A DNA stretch of 29,541 bases, taken from assembly GCA_037134755.1 (NCBI GenBank), contig JBAXLO010000032.1:1-29541 (forward strand). Direction: 5' to 3'. The notes beneath the pieces were generated by a model, which was not told the origin of the DNA, did no database searches, and saw only the letters and a list, made by a program, of their open reading frames with translations. Origin of the DNA: JBAXLO01 sp037134755. Lineage in GTDB: Bacteria; Bacteroidota; Bacteroidia; Bacteroidales; JACABE01. Shown piece by piece: positions 8,542 to 16,104 of the stretch. Numbering within the stretch: position 1 is the stretch's first letter; each line of letters starts with the position of its first letter. The position numbers and the translations under genes were made by a program.

Positions 8542-9534
8542 TTATTTAATCAATTCAGCTATTTGCTGGATTTCCTGTTCATCGAATTTAAGATTGTTTA
8601 GAGCTTCTACATTATTCTCGAGCTGTTTGACTGAACTAGCACCTATCAACACCGAAGTTACGCGAGTATCCTTAAGCAGCCATGCTATTGACATTTGAGC
8701 AAGACTTTGCCCACGTTTAAGAGCAATACTATTTAAAGCTTTTATTTTGATAAGCAATTCAGGGGTAATACTTTCCTGTTTGAGGAATCCATGAGGCTTA
8801 AATGCTCTTGAATCTTCGGGAATACCCTTTAAATAGCGGTCGGTGAGGAGGCCTTGCGCCAAGGGAGAGAAACAAATGCAGCCCACTCCGTTACTTTCGA
8901 GCACCTCGAGTAAGCCATCGTCCTCAACCCACCGATTGAGCATCGAATAACTGGGTTGGTTAATCAATAGAGGGACACCCATTTGCTTTAGAATAGTAAC
9001 TGCACGCTGCGAACGCTCACTATTATAATTGGAAACACCTATATACAACGCTTTACCTTGTTGATGTATCTGTTGGAGCGCTCCCATTGTCTCTTCCAAT
9101 GGTGTTTCGTTATCCCAACGATGGTGGTAAAAGATATCAACATAATCCAAGCCCATTCTTTTAAGGCTTTGGTCGAGACTTGCTACAAGATACTTCTTTG
9201 AACCGAAGTTTCCGTATGGTCCTTGCCACATATCGTAGCCGGCTTTGGTTGAGATGATCATCTCATCGCGATAAGCAGAAAAATCATTCTTAAGTATCCT
9301 GCCAAAGTTTTCTTCAGCAGAACCCGGAGGAGGGCCGTAATTATTAGCCAGATCAAAATGAGTAACACCTAAGTCGAAAGCCTTGCCGACAATCGCTCTT
9401 CCGTTTTCAAATACATCAACTCCGCCAAAGTTGTGCCATAAACCAAGCGACACAGCAGGAAGTTTAAGCCCACTTTTGCCGCAACGGTTGTATCTCATTG
9501 AATCATATCTGTTTTTAGATGCACTATATACCAT
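8542..9534 (-). CDS. gpr: Aldo/keto reductase, YghZ (L-glyceraldehyde 3-phosphate reductase) type
   Basis: 330 residues, close to the ~345 of E. coli YghZ. The catalytic tetrad is in place: D61 and Y66 (HFDLANNYG), K97 (ISTKAGYDMW) and H138 (DIFYHHRWD). The PPPGSAEENFGRIL loop and the stretches KALYIGVSNYNSERSQ and FSPLAQGLLTDRYL are typical of this subgroup, which also includes Kv-beta-like reductases. It is a cytoplasmic NADPH-dependent carbonyl reductase; the subgroup reduces small aldehydes such as methylglyoxal and L-glyceraldehyde 3-phosphate. Substrate preference here is inferred from similarity only. It is monocistronic, with its own -7 box (9559-9566) about 25 bases before the start and its own terminator. 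The start at 9534 fits the promoter position. Confidence 0.92.
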   Translation of the reverse strand: MVYSASKNRYDSMRYNRCGKSGLKLPAVSLGLWHNFGGVDVFENGRAIVGKAFDLGVTHFDLANNYGPPPGSAEENFGRILKNDFSAYRDEMIISTKAGYDMWQGPYGNFGSKKYLVASLDQSLKRMGLDYVDIFYHHRWDNETPLEETMGALQQIHQQGKALYIGVSNYNSERSQRAVTILKQMGVPLLINQPSYSMLNRWVEDDGLLEVLESNGVGCICFSPLAQGLLTDRYLKGIPEDSRAFKPHGFLKQESITPELLIKIKALNSIALKRGQSLAQMSIAWLLKDTRVTSVLIGASSVKQLENNVEALNNLKFDEQEIQQIAELIK

Positions 9535-9558
9535 ATAATTGTTGTGTTAAATTCTTTT

Positions 9559-9566
9559 CAAAGATA
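9559..9566 (-). promoter_or_regulatory. -7 promoter box TATCTTTG for the aldo/keto reductase gene
   Basis: The minus strand reads ACGTATCTTTGAAAAG, a perfect TAnnTTTG, about 25 bases before the ATG at 9534. A TTG occurs further upstream but at a spacing that looks too short for the -33 element. Confidence 0.7.
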
Positions 9567-9637
9567 CGTCTTTTATCCGAACAATAAATCATCTTACCAA
9601 AGAATAATAATTGCTTTTTTAAGATTCAAAAAGCATC

Positions 9638-10888
9638 TTAATTTTTAATAAATTTAGATGTAAACGCCTCCCCTTCTGCATCAATAACTCTCACAAAATA
9701 AACGCCGCTTCTTAAGTTAATAGTATTAATACTGAGATTACCTCCAGTATTAAAACTATTATAAAAAACATTCTGACCATAAACATCAATAATAAATACC
9801 TTATCATTAACACCTAAACCTTTAATACTTAAACTTTCTTTAACAGGATTAGGAAACAGGGTGATTTCTTTTTGAGATTGATTTAAAACATTAATACCAT
9901 CAATGATAACAGTAATTTGCTGCTGCACACTATCTACACATGTATTTTTATAAGCAATAAGTCGGACAGGATAAACACCATTAGCTCCGTAAAGATGATT
10001 TGGATTGAGAGCATTAGAAGTATTTCCATCGCCAAAGTCCCAGGCTAGGCTATCATAATTTGCAGATAGATTGCTGAATGTAACACTGTTTCCTAATGCG
10101 TTAAAAGTAAAACCTGCATGTAAATTATAGATATTGATACGCCAGTTAGCAAAATGATTTAGCACAACTGCATCAACTATCGAAAAGAATATAAGAGCTG
10201 TATCTTGTTCGATGGTAGAATAATATGAACAAGCTGCAACAGAATCCTGAAAGATACCGGTATAAAAAGAAAGTGCTGTAAGATAAGAACCATAAACATT
10301 TGGGTGAACATCATTGTATGAGCCATGTAGAAGCAGATTTTGATGCATTGAATAATAGGCACGAGCACATTCGCCGGCAGGTATCATTTGCAGATGCAAA
10401 GCATCAGCCATCTTTGTAACAGAGTCTCGTATCATCGTTTGAACTCCAAAGTAAGTAGCATAATCTGTAGCCGAAGGAACTCCATAAGGTATCTGATATA
10501 GATATACTTTAGTGCAAGGGTTGTAATAATAAATAGAATCTAAAATAATTCTCGCTCTTGCAACAGTAGTATCCACAGGATTACTTGCACCTGCTGACTC
10601 GCCTGTGCCTGGTTGTATGACTATTATATCCCATTTGTTGTTACTAATTAAAGCATAAACATTAGGATCGACATAGTGGTTCAAAATCCCCGAACCTCCA
10701 GGAGCATACATGCTTACTGAAACCGGATGCTCTTTGCTATTAGCAATACTTCCAAAAATATAAGGCATATCATTAAAATAGGTAATGCTATTTCCAATGA
10801 ATAAAACCTTAGTTGAATCAGCATTAGCTTTCAACTTGATTGTAATAAAAAACAAAAAAAATGAAAGAATAAGTACTTTTTTTGTCAT
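9638..10888 (-). CDS. Secreted SGNH/GDSL-type hydrolase with PKD and T9SS sorting domains
   Basis: 416 residues with a signal peptide ending near KANA (residue 23). Residues ~27-240 are an SGNH hydrolase: the block I motif FIGNSIT puts the nucleophile at S34, a Gly-rich APGGSG follows, and the last block is NDVHPNVYG with D193 and H195. Such enzymes are usually esterases that remove acyl groups (for example acetyl) from sugars or lipids. Residues ~252-327 are a PKD domain (WDFGDGNTSNALNPNHLY). Residues ~338-416 are a T9SS type A sorting domain (LFPNPVKES ... LRSGVYFVRV). The enzyme is therefore probably extracellular and surface-bound. No substrate can be named; the neighbouring sialidase makes glycan deacetylation an attractive guess, not a conclusion. 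Confidence 0.88.
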   Translation of the reverse strand: MTKKVLILSFFLFFITIKLKANADSTKVLFIGNSITYFNDMPYIFGSIANSKEHPVSVSMYAPGGSGILNHYVDPNVYALISNNKWDIIVIQPGTGESAGASNPVDTTVARARIILDSIYYYNPCTKVYLYQIPYGVPSATDYATYFGVQTMIRDSVTKMADALHLQMIPAGECARAYYSMHQNLLLHGSYNDVHPNVYGSYLTALSFYTGIFQDSVAACSYYSTIEQDTALIFFSIVDAVVLNHFANWRINIYNLHAGFTFNALGNSVTFSNLSANYDSLAWDFGDGNTSNALNPNHLYGANGVYPVRLIAYKNTCVDSVQQQITVIIDGINVLNQSQKEITLFPNPVKESLSIKGLGVNDKVFIIDVYGQNVFYNSFNTGGNLSINTINLRSGVYFVRVIDAEGEAFTSKFIKN

Positions 10889-11040
10889 GTAGATATTTGA
10901 AAATTGTTATTTAATTTGATTTTTCACTAAAGACAAAAAGAAAATGGATTTGGTTGTATGAAGAGTAAATATTCTCTTAATGTTTTTTGTTAAATTCCAT
11001 AATATTCAGTTGTAAAGCTAATATAATTAAGCCTTCAGCA

Positions 11041-12195
11041 TTATCTTTTTATCTGCCTGGTCTTTTTTAACAGCTTATCTTTGCCATCGGTAAGCCACTC
11101 TAAAGAGAAACTTACAAACACATTTTCCTTATAATCATCTTTCTCGAAAAATAAACCTATGTTACCGTTTTTAAGAATGGTAAGTGATGAGTAAGCGGCA
11201 CTTCCGGCATAAATTTGTTTGCCTTCTGTCCATGTATTACCTTCGTCGTAGCTTATACGCACACACAAATTCTTGCGTCCAACTTTGGTTTTGACATTAG
11301 TAAAAAGCAGCCTGTTCTTATCATCACCGTTGGCCACAGAAGTATAGCGGATAAAGCCCGCATTACAACCTGGGTCGATAAGATTAGAATCGGTTTTGGT
11401 TTGCCATGCTTTGCCTTCGTCCATGGAAGTGTAAATATACCTGATGCCCGACTTGTTGACTCTGGAATTAATCATCCAGGAGCCGTCGTTCAGTTCAACG
11501 ATTTTCGATTCATCTACAGGGTTAATTGGCTTATCTATAACAAACCATGTGTTGCCATGATCGCTGCTGCCAAAAACATAAATACCTCGTTTTATATTAG
11601 CCATTGTGTGCAAAAGTTTGCCTGATTTGGTCTGAATACCTCCACCCGACGTCATAAACATCCAGTCGTTGTGCCATTCAGGCTTGCTAATCTGTGAAGT
11701 AATGTCAAGAGGAGCGCTCCATGTTTTGCCGTTGTCCTTACTTTTTATAACATAAAGATAATATATATTATGCTCTTTGATATGATTCATATAATTGTAG
11801 AACAAAAAGATTTCTTTGGTGATATTATCTACAATCATCGAAGGATCAGAGGCAGAAATCCCGTAAGGATAGTCAACAATTGTCTTGATAGCCGACCAGC
11901 TTTTGCCGTTATCATTACTAATACGAATGGCAATGTTTGAATTCATATTGGTATTAAGATCGCCACAATCGTGAACCCTTTCGTCGATAACAGCAACTAG
12001 ATTACCGTTGGGAGCAGTCACAATAGCAGGAATGCGATAACAAGCCACGGTGTCTTTCATCGAAGTGTTGAAGAGATCATGGTATTCAATAATTCCTTTA
12101 GCTATCTTTGGTTTATTGTCTTGAGCTTTAGCTGTGTTTATAGCTAGTAGCGACAGGATAATAATTGTTGTTTTAAAGTATTTGACTAGTTTCAT
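11041..12195 (-). CDS. nanH: Exo-alpha-sialidase (GH33 neuraminidase, BNR repeats)
   Basis: 384 residues from the start at 12195. The open frame runs to 12303, but the 36 extra residues carry no signal and overlap a palindromic repeat, whereas Met at 12195 begins a good signal peptide ending near AKAQ (residue 25). It has the sialidase RIP motif (YRIPA, R54) and five Asp-boxes (SxDxGxxW): SNDNGKSW, SKDNGKTW, SSDHGNTW, SMDEGKAW and SYDEGNTW. Likely active-site residues are D79, E229 or E234 (ESKIVELNDGSWMINSR), R245, R313 and the nucleophile Y335 (SAAYSSL). The enzyme releases terminal sialic acids from glycoconjugates in the periplasm or outside. It has no T9SS tail. No sialic acid uptake or catabolism gene is nearby, so any sialic acid use would depend on genes elsewhere. 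Confidence 0.9.
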   Translation of the reverse strand: MKLVKYFKTTIIILSLLAINTAKAQDNKPKIAKGIIEYHDLFNTSMKDTVACYRIPAIVTAPNGNLVAVIDERVHDCGDLNTNMNSNIAIRISNDNGKSWSAIKTIVDYPYGISASDPSMIVDNITKEIFLFYNYMNHIKEHNIYYLYVIKSKDNGKTWSAPLDITSQISKPEWHNDWMFMTSGGGIQTKSGKLLHTMANIKRGIYVFGSSDHGNTWFVIDKPINPVDESKIVELNDGSWMINSRVNKSGIRYIYTSMDEGKAWQTKTDSNLIDPGCNAGFIRYTSVANGDDKNRLLFTNVKTKVGRKNLCVRISYDEGNTWTEGKQIYAGSAAYSSLTILKNGNIGLFFEKDDYKENVFVSFSLEWLTDGKDKLLKKTRQIKR

Positions 12196-12247
12196 TTTGT
12201 TTTTTATTTGTATAATGACTAAAATATTTGGTAAAATTACGAAATAT

Positions 12248-12330
12248 ATCAATGCAGCGTAGCTGCGATCTCTTTGTAGCAAATAGCTATCCTCTGAAAA
12301 CACAAAACCGCATAGCGGTGACCTATTTAA
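12248..12330. repeat. REP-like element with two short perfect palindromes
   Basis: GCAGC-GTA-GCTGC at 12254-12266 and ACCGC-ATA-GCGGT at 12307-12319 are two 5-bp stems with 3-base loops, 40 bases apart, on a background much poorer in GC. The paired GC-rich palindromes and their position in an intergenic region look like a dispersed REP-type repeat. I recall similar sequences in other Bacteroidota genomes but cannot verify this here. It lies just upstream of the sialidase start. Confidence 0.6.
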
Positions 12331-12332
12331 TT

Positions 12333-12464
12333 ATATTAAACCATAAAACTACACATAAAGGTATAGAAAAATCATTACCTGCACGTCATTATAAATTGAT
12401 ACCGGAAAATGAAAAAGCTATCGAAATAGGTAAAGAAATACTTAAAACCGTTCACGTACTTTAA
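12333..12464 (+). pseudogene. Possible C-terminal remnant of a plus-strand gene
   Basis: The last ~40 residues of an open frame (from about HKTTHKGIEKSLPARHY, then KLIPENEKAIEIGKEILKTV) read like real protein: a basic turn followed by an amphipathic helix. The frame upstream runs through the REP-like element and has no credible start. A strong plus-strand terminator follows 22 bases after the stop, as it would for a real gene. I do not recognise the family. The best reading is the tail of a gene whose front was lost or replaced by the repeat; a short genuine peptide is less likely. Confidence 0.3.
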
Positions 12465-12485
12465 GTTTTTTACAATATATATAAT

Positions 12486-12530
12486 AAGAAGCCCCATTAT
12501 TACGAATTAATAATGGGGCTTCTTTTTTTA
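12486..12530 (+). terminator. Strong rho-independent terminator, mainly plus-strand
   Basis: A 17-bp perfect stem, AAGAAGCCCCATTATTA (12486-12502) with TAATAATGGGGCTTCTT (12508-12524), loop CGAAT, then a T-run on the plus strand. On the minus strand the bases after the stem (TATTAT) are a weaker tail, so it may also serve folP, but the design favours a plus-strand transcript. Confidence 0.92.
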
Positions 12531-12540
12531 TAGAAATATA

Positions 12541-13419
12541 TTATTTAAGAATATCAAGACTCCCTACCAACTTCACCATCTCCATCGCTTCTTTTACATC
12601 ATGAACTCTTAGTATAGAAGCACCTTTCATCAAAGCAACAGTATTTAAAACAGTAGTCCCGTTAAGGGCATCTTCGGGTTTGCAATTAAGCACTTTATTA
12701 ATCATTGATTTTCGAGATACACCTGCAACGATTGGGATGTCAAACACTTTAAATAAATCAAGTTTGGATAAGATTTCATAATTATGTGCTATTGTCTTAC
12801 CAAAACCAAAACCGGGATCTATAATAATGTCATTCACACCTAAGCTTCTTAACTTATTAATCCTTTCAGAAAAATAAAAGATAACTTCTTTAATAACATC
12901 ATCATAAACAGGCTCTTTCTGCATCGTGTCAAGAGTTCCCTTAATATGCATTAATACATAAGGCACCTTAAGTTTGCCTATAGTATTTAACATATTATCA
13001 TCAAAAGTACCACCCGAAATATCATTGATAATATCAGCACCATTATCTATAGCTACCTCAGCAATCTTTGAATGATAAGTATCTACAGATATTATTATAT
13101 CCGAAAACTCTTTCCTAATATTCTTTAAAGCAGGCAACAATCTTTGAATTTCTTCTTCAGTATTTATAATAAGAGTCCCCGGACGAGTTGAAGCTGCTCC
13201 AATATCAATTATATCAGCTCCATCCTGCAGCATTTGAGCAGTATGTTGCATATATTTATTTACAGAATTGTATTTGCCACCATCATAAAATGAATCGGGA
13301 GTGATGTTTAAAATGCCCATTATTAAGGGCTTTACAAAAATAATTAAATTACCTCTACAATTAAGGCTTTTCTTTTCTGAAAAAATAGTACTTTTAGCAC
13401 TTGAAATTTGAGTATTCAA
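12541..13419 (-). CDS. folP: Dihydropteroate synthase
   Basis: 292 residues, normal for the family. It condenses 6-hydroxymethyl-dihydropterin pyrophosphate with p-aminobenzoate to give dihydropteroate in folate synthesis, and is the target of sulfonamides. Motifs appear in order: MGILNITPDSFYDGGKY (~34-50), DGADIIDIGAASTRPG (~66-81), the SVDTYHSKIAEVAIDNGADIINDISGG segment, the PYVLMHIKGTLDTMQ loop, IIDPGFGFGKT and PIVAGVSRKSMI. These cover both pterin and phosphate binding sites. The start gives about 33 residues before the first barrel strand; LNCRGNLI at 19-26 is the usual family opening, so the first ~15 residues may be an extension. It is divergent from the DUF1599 gene, with only 46 bases between them. 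Confidence 0.97.
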   Translation of the reverse strand: MNTQISSAKSTIFSEKKSLNCRGNLIIFVKPLIMGILNITPDSFYDGGKYNSVNKYMQHTAQMLQDGADIIDIGAASTRPGTLIINTEEEIQRLLPALKNIRKEFSDIIISVDTYHSKIAEVAIDNGADIINDISGGTFDDNMLNTIGKLKVPYVLMHIKGTLDTMQKEPVYDDVIKEVIFYFSERINKLRSLGVNDIIIDPGFGFGKTIAHNYEILSKLDLFKVFDIPIVAGVSRKSMINKVLNCKPEDALNGTTVLNTVALMKGASILRVHDVKEAMEMVKLVGSLDILK

Positions 13420-13465
13420 TTTGATTAATTTTAATTGAAAATAATTCTGCTAAATTACTAAAAAT

Positions 13466-14008
13466 ATGGATAGAACAACACAAGAATTCGAAATAATTAT
13501 AAAAAAATGTCGCGATGTTTTCGAATCAAAGATGAAAGATTATGGAAGTGCATGGCGTATTTTACGTACTTCTTCCTTAACTGATCAGATATTTATCAAG
13601 GCAAGTCGCATACGAAATATAGATGATAAAGGTGTAAACAAAGTGGACGAAGGTATTACTCCTGAGTTTGTTGGCATAGTTAATTACTCTGTAATGGCTT
13701 TGATACAATTGGAATTGGGTAATAAAGATAAGCTTAACCTAACTCCCGAAGAAGCATTAAGCTATTTTGATAAACATATTTATGCTTCAAAAGCATTGAT
13801 GGAAGATAAAAATCATGATTATGGTGAAGCTTGGCGTGATATGCGTTTGAGTTCGTTAACTGATATTATATTAATGAAGCTATTGCGAATAAAGCAAATC
13901 GAAGATCATGATGGAAAAACTTATGTTTCCGAAGGTTTAGATGCTAATTATATGGATATAATAAATTACTCTATATTTGCGTTGATTAAATCAGAAATAA
14001 ATCACTAA
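13466..14008 (+). CDS. DUF1599 domain-containing protein (duplicated domain)
   Basis: 180 residues made of two copies of one ~60-residue unit, 93 residues apart. Copy one (~25-83) contains DYGSAWRILRTSSLTDQIF, KASRIRNIDD, a DEG and IVNYSVMALIQLE. Copy two (~118-177) contains DYGEAWRDMRLSSLTDIIL, KLLRIKQIED, a SEG and IINYSIFALIKSE. This is the DUF1599 family, which I recall being linked to nucleotide modification; the biochemical role is not established. It is mostly helical and cytoplasmic, with no signal peptide. It shares a 46-base divergent promoter region with folP and lies 34 bases upstream of the DoxX-like gene, with which it is probably co-transcribed. I believe this neighbourhood is widely kept in Bacteroidota. 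Confidence 0.9.
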   Translation: MDRTTQEFEIIIKKCRDVFESKMKDYGSAWRILRTSSLTDQIFIKASRIRNIDDKGVNKVDEGITPEFVGIVNYSVMALIQLELGNKDKLNLTPEEALSYFDKHIYASKALMEDKNHDYGEAWRDMRLSSLTDIILMKLLRIKQIEDHDGKTYVSEGLDANYMDIINYSIFALIKSEINH

Positions 14009-14042
14009 ACATATTAATAAGTAAAATAATAATAGAATAAAA

Positions 14043-15167
14043 ATGAAAATAGTTAGAACTTTTAGCAGGATATTAGTCGGACTGGTATTTATGTTTTCCG
14101 GCTTCGTAAAAGGTGTTGACCCACTAGGGACAGCATATAGAATGATAGACTATATGGAGGTGCTAAAGCTGCACAGCCTTATCCCTTTGGCTTTAACATT
14201 GTCAATATTATTATGCGCCGCCGAATTTATACTTGGGTTTTTATTAGTAACTAATGTTAAAATAAAAATAGTATCATGGTTTACCTTACTATTCATGTCG
14301 TTCTTTACTATAGTTACCTTCTTTGATGCTACAAAAAACCTGGTTAAAGACTGTGGTTGCTTTGGTGATGCTGTAAAACTTACCAACTGGCAAACATTCT
14401 ACAAGAACATAGTTTTAATGATATTTACATTGATTATTGTTTTTGGTAGGAATAAAATAAAGCCATGGTTTAAGAACAAGACAGAGTATATTATTATCGT
14501 AACAGCTTCAATATTGTTTATTTGGTTTTCGGTTTATAATTATCGTAACTTACCGATGCTTAACTTCCGCCCATGGAAAGAAGGTAACAAAATGTTGCCA
14601 GATAATCCTAAACCTATTAAATATTATATCGCTTATAAAAATAAAAAGACAGGCGAGAAAAAGGAATGGGAATCCTCAAAGATACCTTATCAAGACACAA
14701 CTTTTGCTACTAACTGGGCGTATGACACTACTCGAATCGACAATCCTAATATTTCTTTATTAAATGGTTTCGCGATATTAGATACTTCAAGTGCTGATAT
14801 GACCGAACATTTTGTTAAGAATCCGGAGTTTCAGTTTTTATTGGCTGTTTACGATGTAAACAAAGCTAATAAAAAAGTGTTTGAAAAGATAAATCAATTT
14901 TATGCCAAAGCTAAAGCTAAAAATATATCTTTTATTATACTTACAAGCAGCCCTAAAGAAGATGTTGCCAAGTTTAAGAAAGAAATTAATGATCCCGGCT
15001 ATGAATTTTATTTCTCGGATGATACTTCTTTAAAGGCAATGATTCGCTCTAATCCGGGCTTGGTTTTATTAAGGAAAGCTACAGTGCTAGGACAATGGCA
15101 TTGGCGAAACATACCTGACTTTGACAATTTAGATTTACAAAAGTTAGAGAAGAAATACGTTAAATAA
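14043..15167 (+). CDS. DoxX/MauE-like membrane protein, BT_3928 family
   Basis: 374 residues. The N-terminal half has about five hydrophobic segments (~8-24, 45-70, 75-95, 121-136, 149-166) and the DoxX-like opening SRILVGLVFMFSGFVKGVDP. C104 and C106 in VKDCGCFGDAVKL are the paired cysteines seen in MauE/DoxX-type redox membrane proteins. The C-terminal part (~245-374) looks like a thioredoxin fold (FQFLLAVYDVNKA, ISFIILTSSPKED, GLVLLRKATVLGQWHW) but has no CxxC, so it is unlikely to be a thiol oxidoreductase by itself. The family is known by a Bacteroides locus name and its function is unknown. The gene is probably in an operon with DUF1599 and ends at a clear terminator. Confidence 0.88.
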   Translation: MKIVRTFSRILVGLVFMFSGFVKGVDPLGTAYRMIDYMEVLKLHSLIPLALTLSILLCAAEFILGFLLVTNVKIKIVSWFTLLFMSFFTIVTFFDATKNLVKDCGCFGDAVKLTNWQTFYKNIVLMIFTLIIVFGRNKIKPWFKNKTEYIIIVTASILFIWFSVYNYRNLPMLNFRPWKEGNKMLPDNPKPIKYYIAYKNKKTGEKKEWESSKIPYQDTTFATNWAYDTTRIDNPNISLLNGFAILDTSSADMTEHFVKNPEFQFLLAVYDVNKANKKVFEKINQFYAKAKAKNISFIILTSSPKEDVAKFKKEINDPGYEFYFSDDTSLKAMIRSNPGLVLLRKATVLGQWHWRNIPDFDNLDLQKLEKKYVK

Positions 15168-15191
15168 TCTATATCTAACAAAGATAGAACT

Positions 15192-15228
15192 AAAAGGAGC
15201 TGTTTCATTAATTGAAACAGCTCTTTTT
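15192..15228 (+). terminator. Rho-independent terminator after the DoxX-like gene
   Basis: GAGCTGTTTCA (15197-15207), loop TTAAT, then TGAAACAGCTC and TTTTT; the flanking AAAAG and CTTTTT extend the stem. It lies 25 bases after the stop at 15167. Confidence 0.95.
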
Positions 15229-15609
15229 GCTTTGTATTAATCCTATCACATTATTTATACAATATATTATATATAGCCATCATCATAATATTAAAAAGAT
15301 TTTTTTAATTAAATATGCAAACAAACAAAAAGGGAAAGTATTTGGCATGAGAAACTATTATTACAATTATTATATAAATGCAATTAATTAATAAGAGTTC
15401 TTTCATACTTTACAAATTAAATCGCAACATTTCAATAATTCATTATTATCTCAATCAATAAGTTGGATCACTTCATCAATCTATTTAGCAATACTAACAG
15501 CAAGCTAATATGTATATTCAATAACTTAAATAAGCCGCTAAACATGTTGAATGGAATGCTGAATAAGTTGAGCAAACCTTTATTTTTGCTCAAAAAAGCT
15601 TACTTTAAT

Positions 15610-15670
15610 AAAGAACTACCTTCCCTTGACAAAGAACTACTTTCCCTTAACAAAGAACTACCTTCCCTTA
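15610..15670. repeat. Three-copy 21-bp tandem repeat
   Basis: Units begin at 15610, 15631 and 15652 with AAAGAACTACYTTCCCTTRA; differences are C/T and G/A only, plus the end of the third unit. In one frame it encodes KELPSLD, KELLSLN, KELPSLT. The period equals that of the array at 1-346, but the sequence is unrelated. Confidence 0.85.
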
Positions 15671-16056
15671 CTTTTGGGTATGTTTATGGCATAATATACT
15701 GATTATATTATATTACAATAACATTTCATTAAAATAACATTAAAAAAATTATTAAACCACATAATCGGTTTTCCAAGAAAACGACAAAGACAAATGTCGA
15801 AATAAATACTAAAACTGACTCCAATCAAAGCAATAAATATTGTAATAATACTATAAAAACAATTTTTAATGATGAAGTGAATGTAAAAAGTGAAGAAGTA
15901 ACTTTAAATATTATCTAAATAAAACAAAACTGTTAAATAACTAATAATATGTGTAATAAGTATGCATTTTTAATTAAATTCTTAAAGCTTTTGTAAAGTT
16001 ATTGTAAATAAATTGAATTTATTTTTATTTCCATACAACCATAATAGACTTTTATG

Positions 16057-16064
16057 TATCTTTG
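16057..16064 (+). promoter_or_regulatory. -7 promoter box TATCTTTG for the PKD protein gene
   Basis: TATCTTTG is a perfect TAnnTTTG match 41 bases before the ATG at 16105. It overlaps the first codons of the longest open frame (16054), which rules that start out. Confidence 0.72.
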
Positions 16065-16104
16065 TATTAAATTTGAATTAATAATAATTTTAAATATAAC
16101 ACAA

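Larger units (their letters stand above)
15230..16104. other. Gene-poor AT-rich region
   Basis: About 870 bases with no convincing gene. An open frame of 79 codons at 15463-15702 is low in complexity (Asn/Leu/Lys-rich) and its end is produced by a 21-bp tandem repeat, so it is not called. A second frame, about 15733-15918, encodes a Lys/Asn/Thr-rich stretch ending SEEVTLNII-stop but has no start codon. Both could be debris of a lost gene. The right end holds the promoter of the 16105 gene. Confidence 0.6.

Noticed and set aside
11215..11625. 136-codon plus-strand frame inside the sialidase gene
   Set aside because: Antisense shadow of a gene with strong family motifs; no promoter or start signal of its own.
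12228..12464. The whole 78-codon frame as an intact gene
   Set aside because: Its first half is the translated palindromic repeat and overlaps the sialidase upstream region. Only the last ~40 codons look like protein.
15463..15702. 79-codon open frame as a small gene
   Set aside because: Low-complexity composition, no convincing leader, and its second half is the 21-bp tandem repeat.
15733..15918. Start-less reading frame ending SEEVTLNII
   Set aside because: No ATG, GTG or TTG start in a useful position and biased Lys/Asn/Thr composition; mentioned only as possible gene debris.
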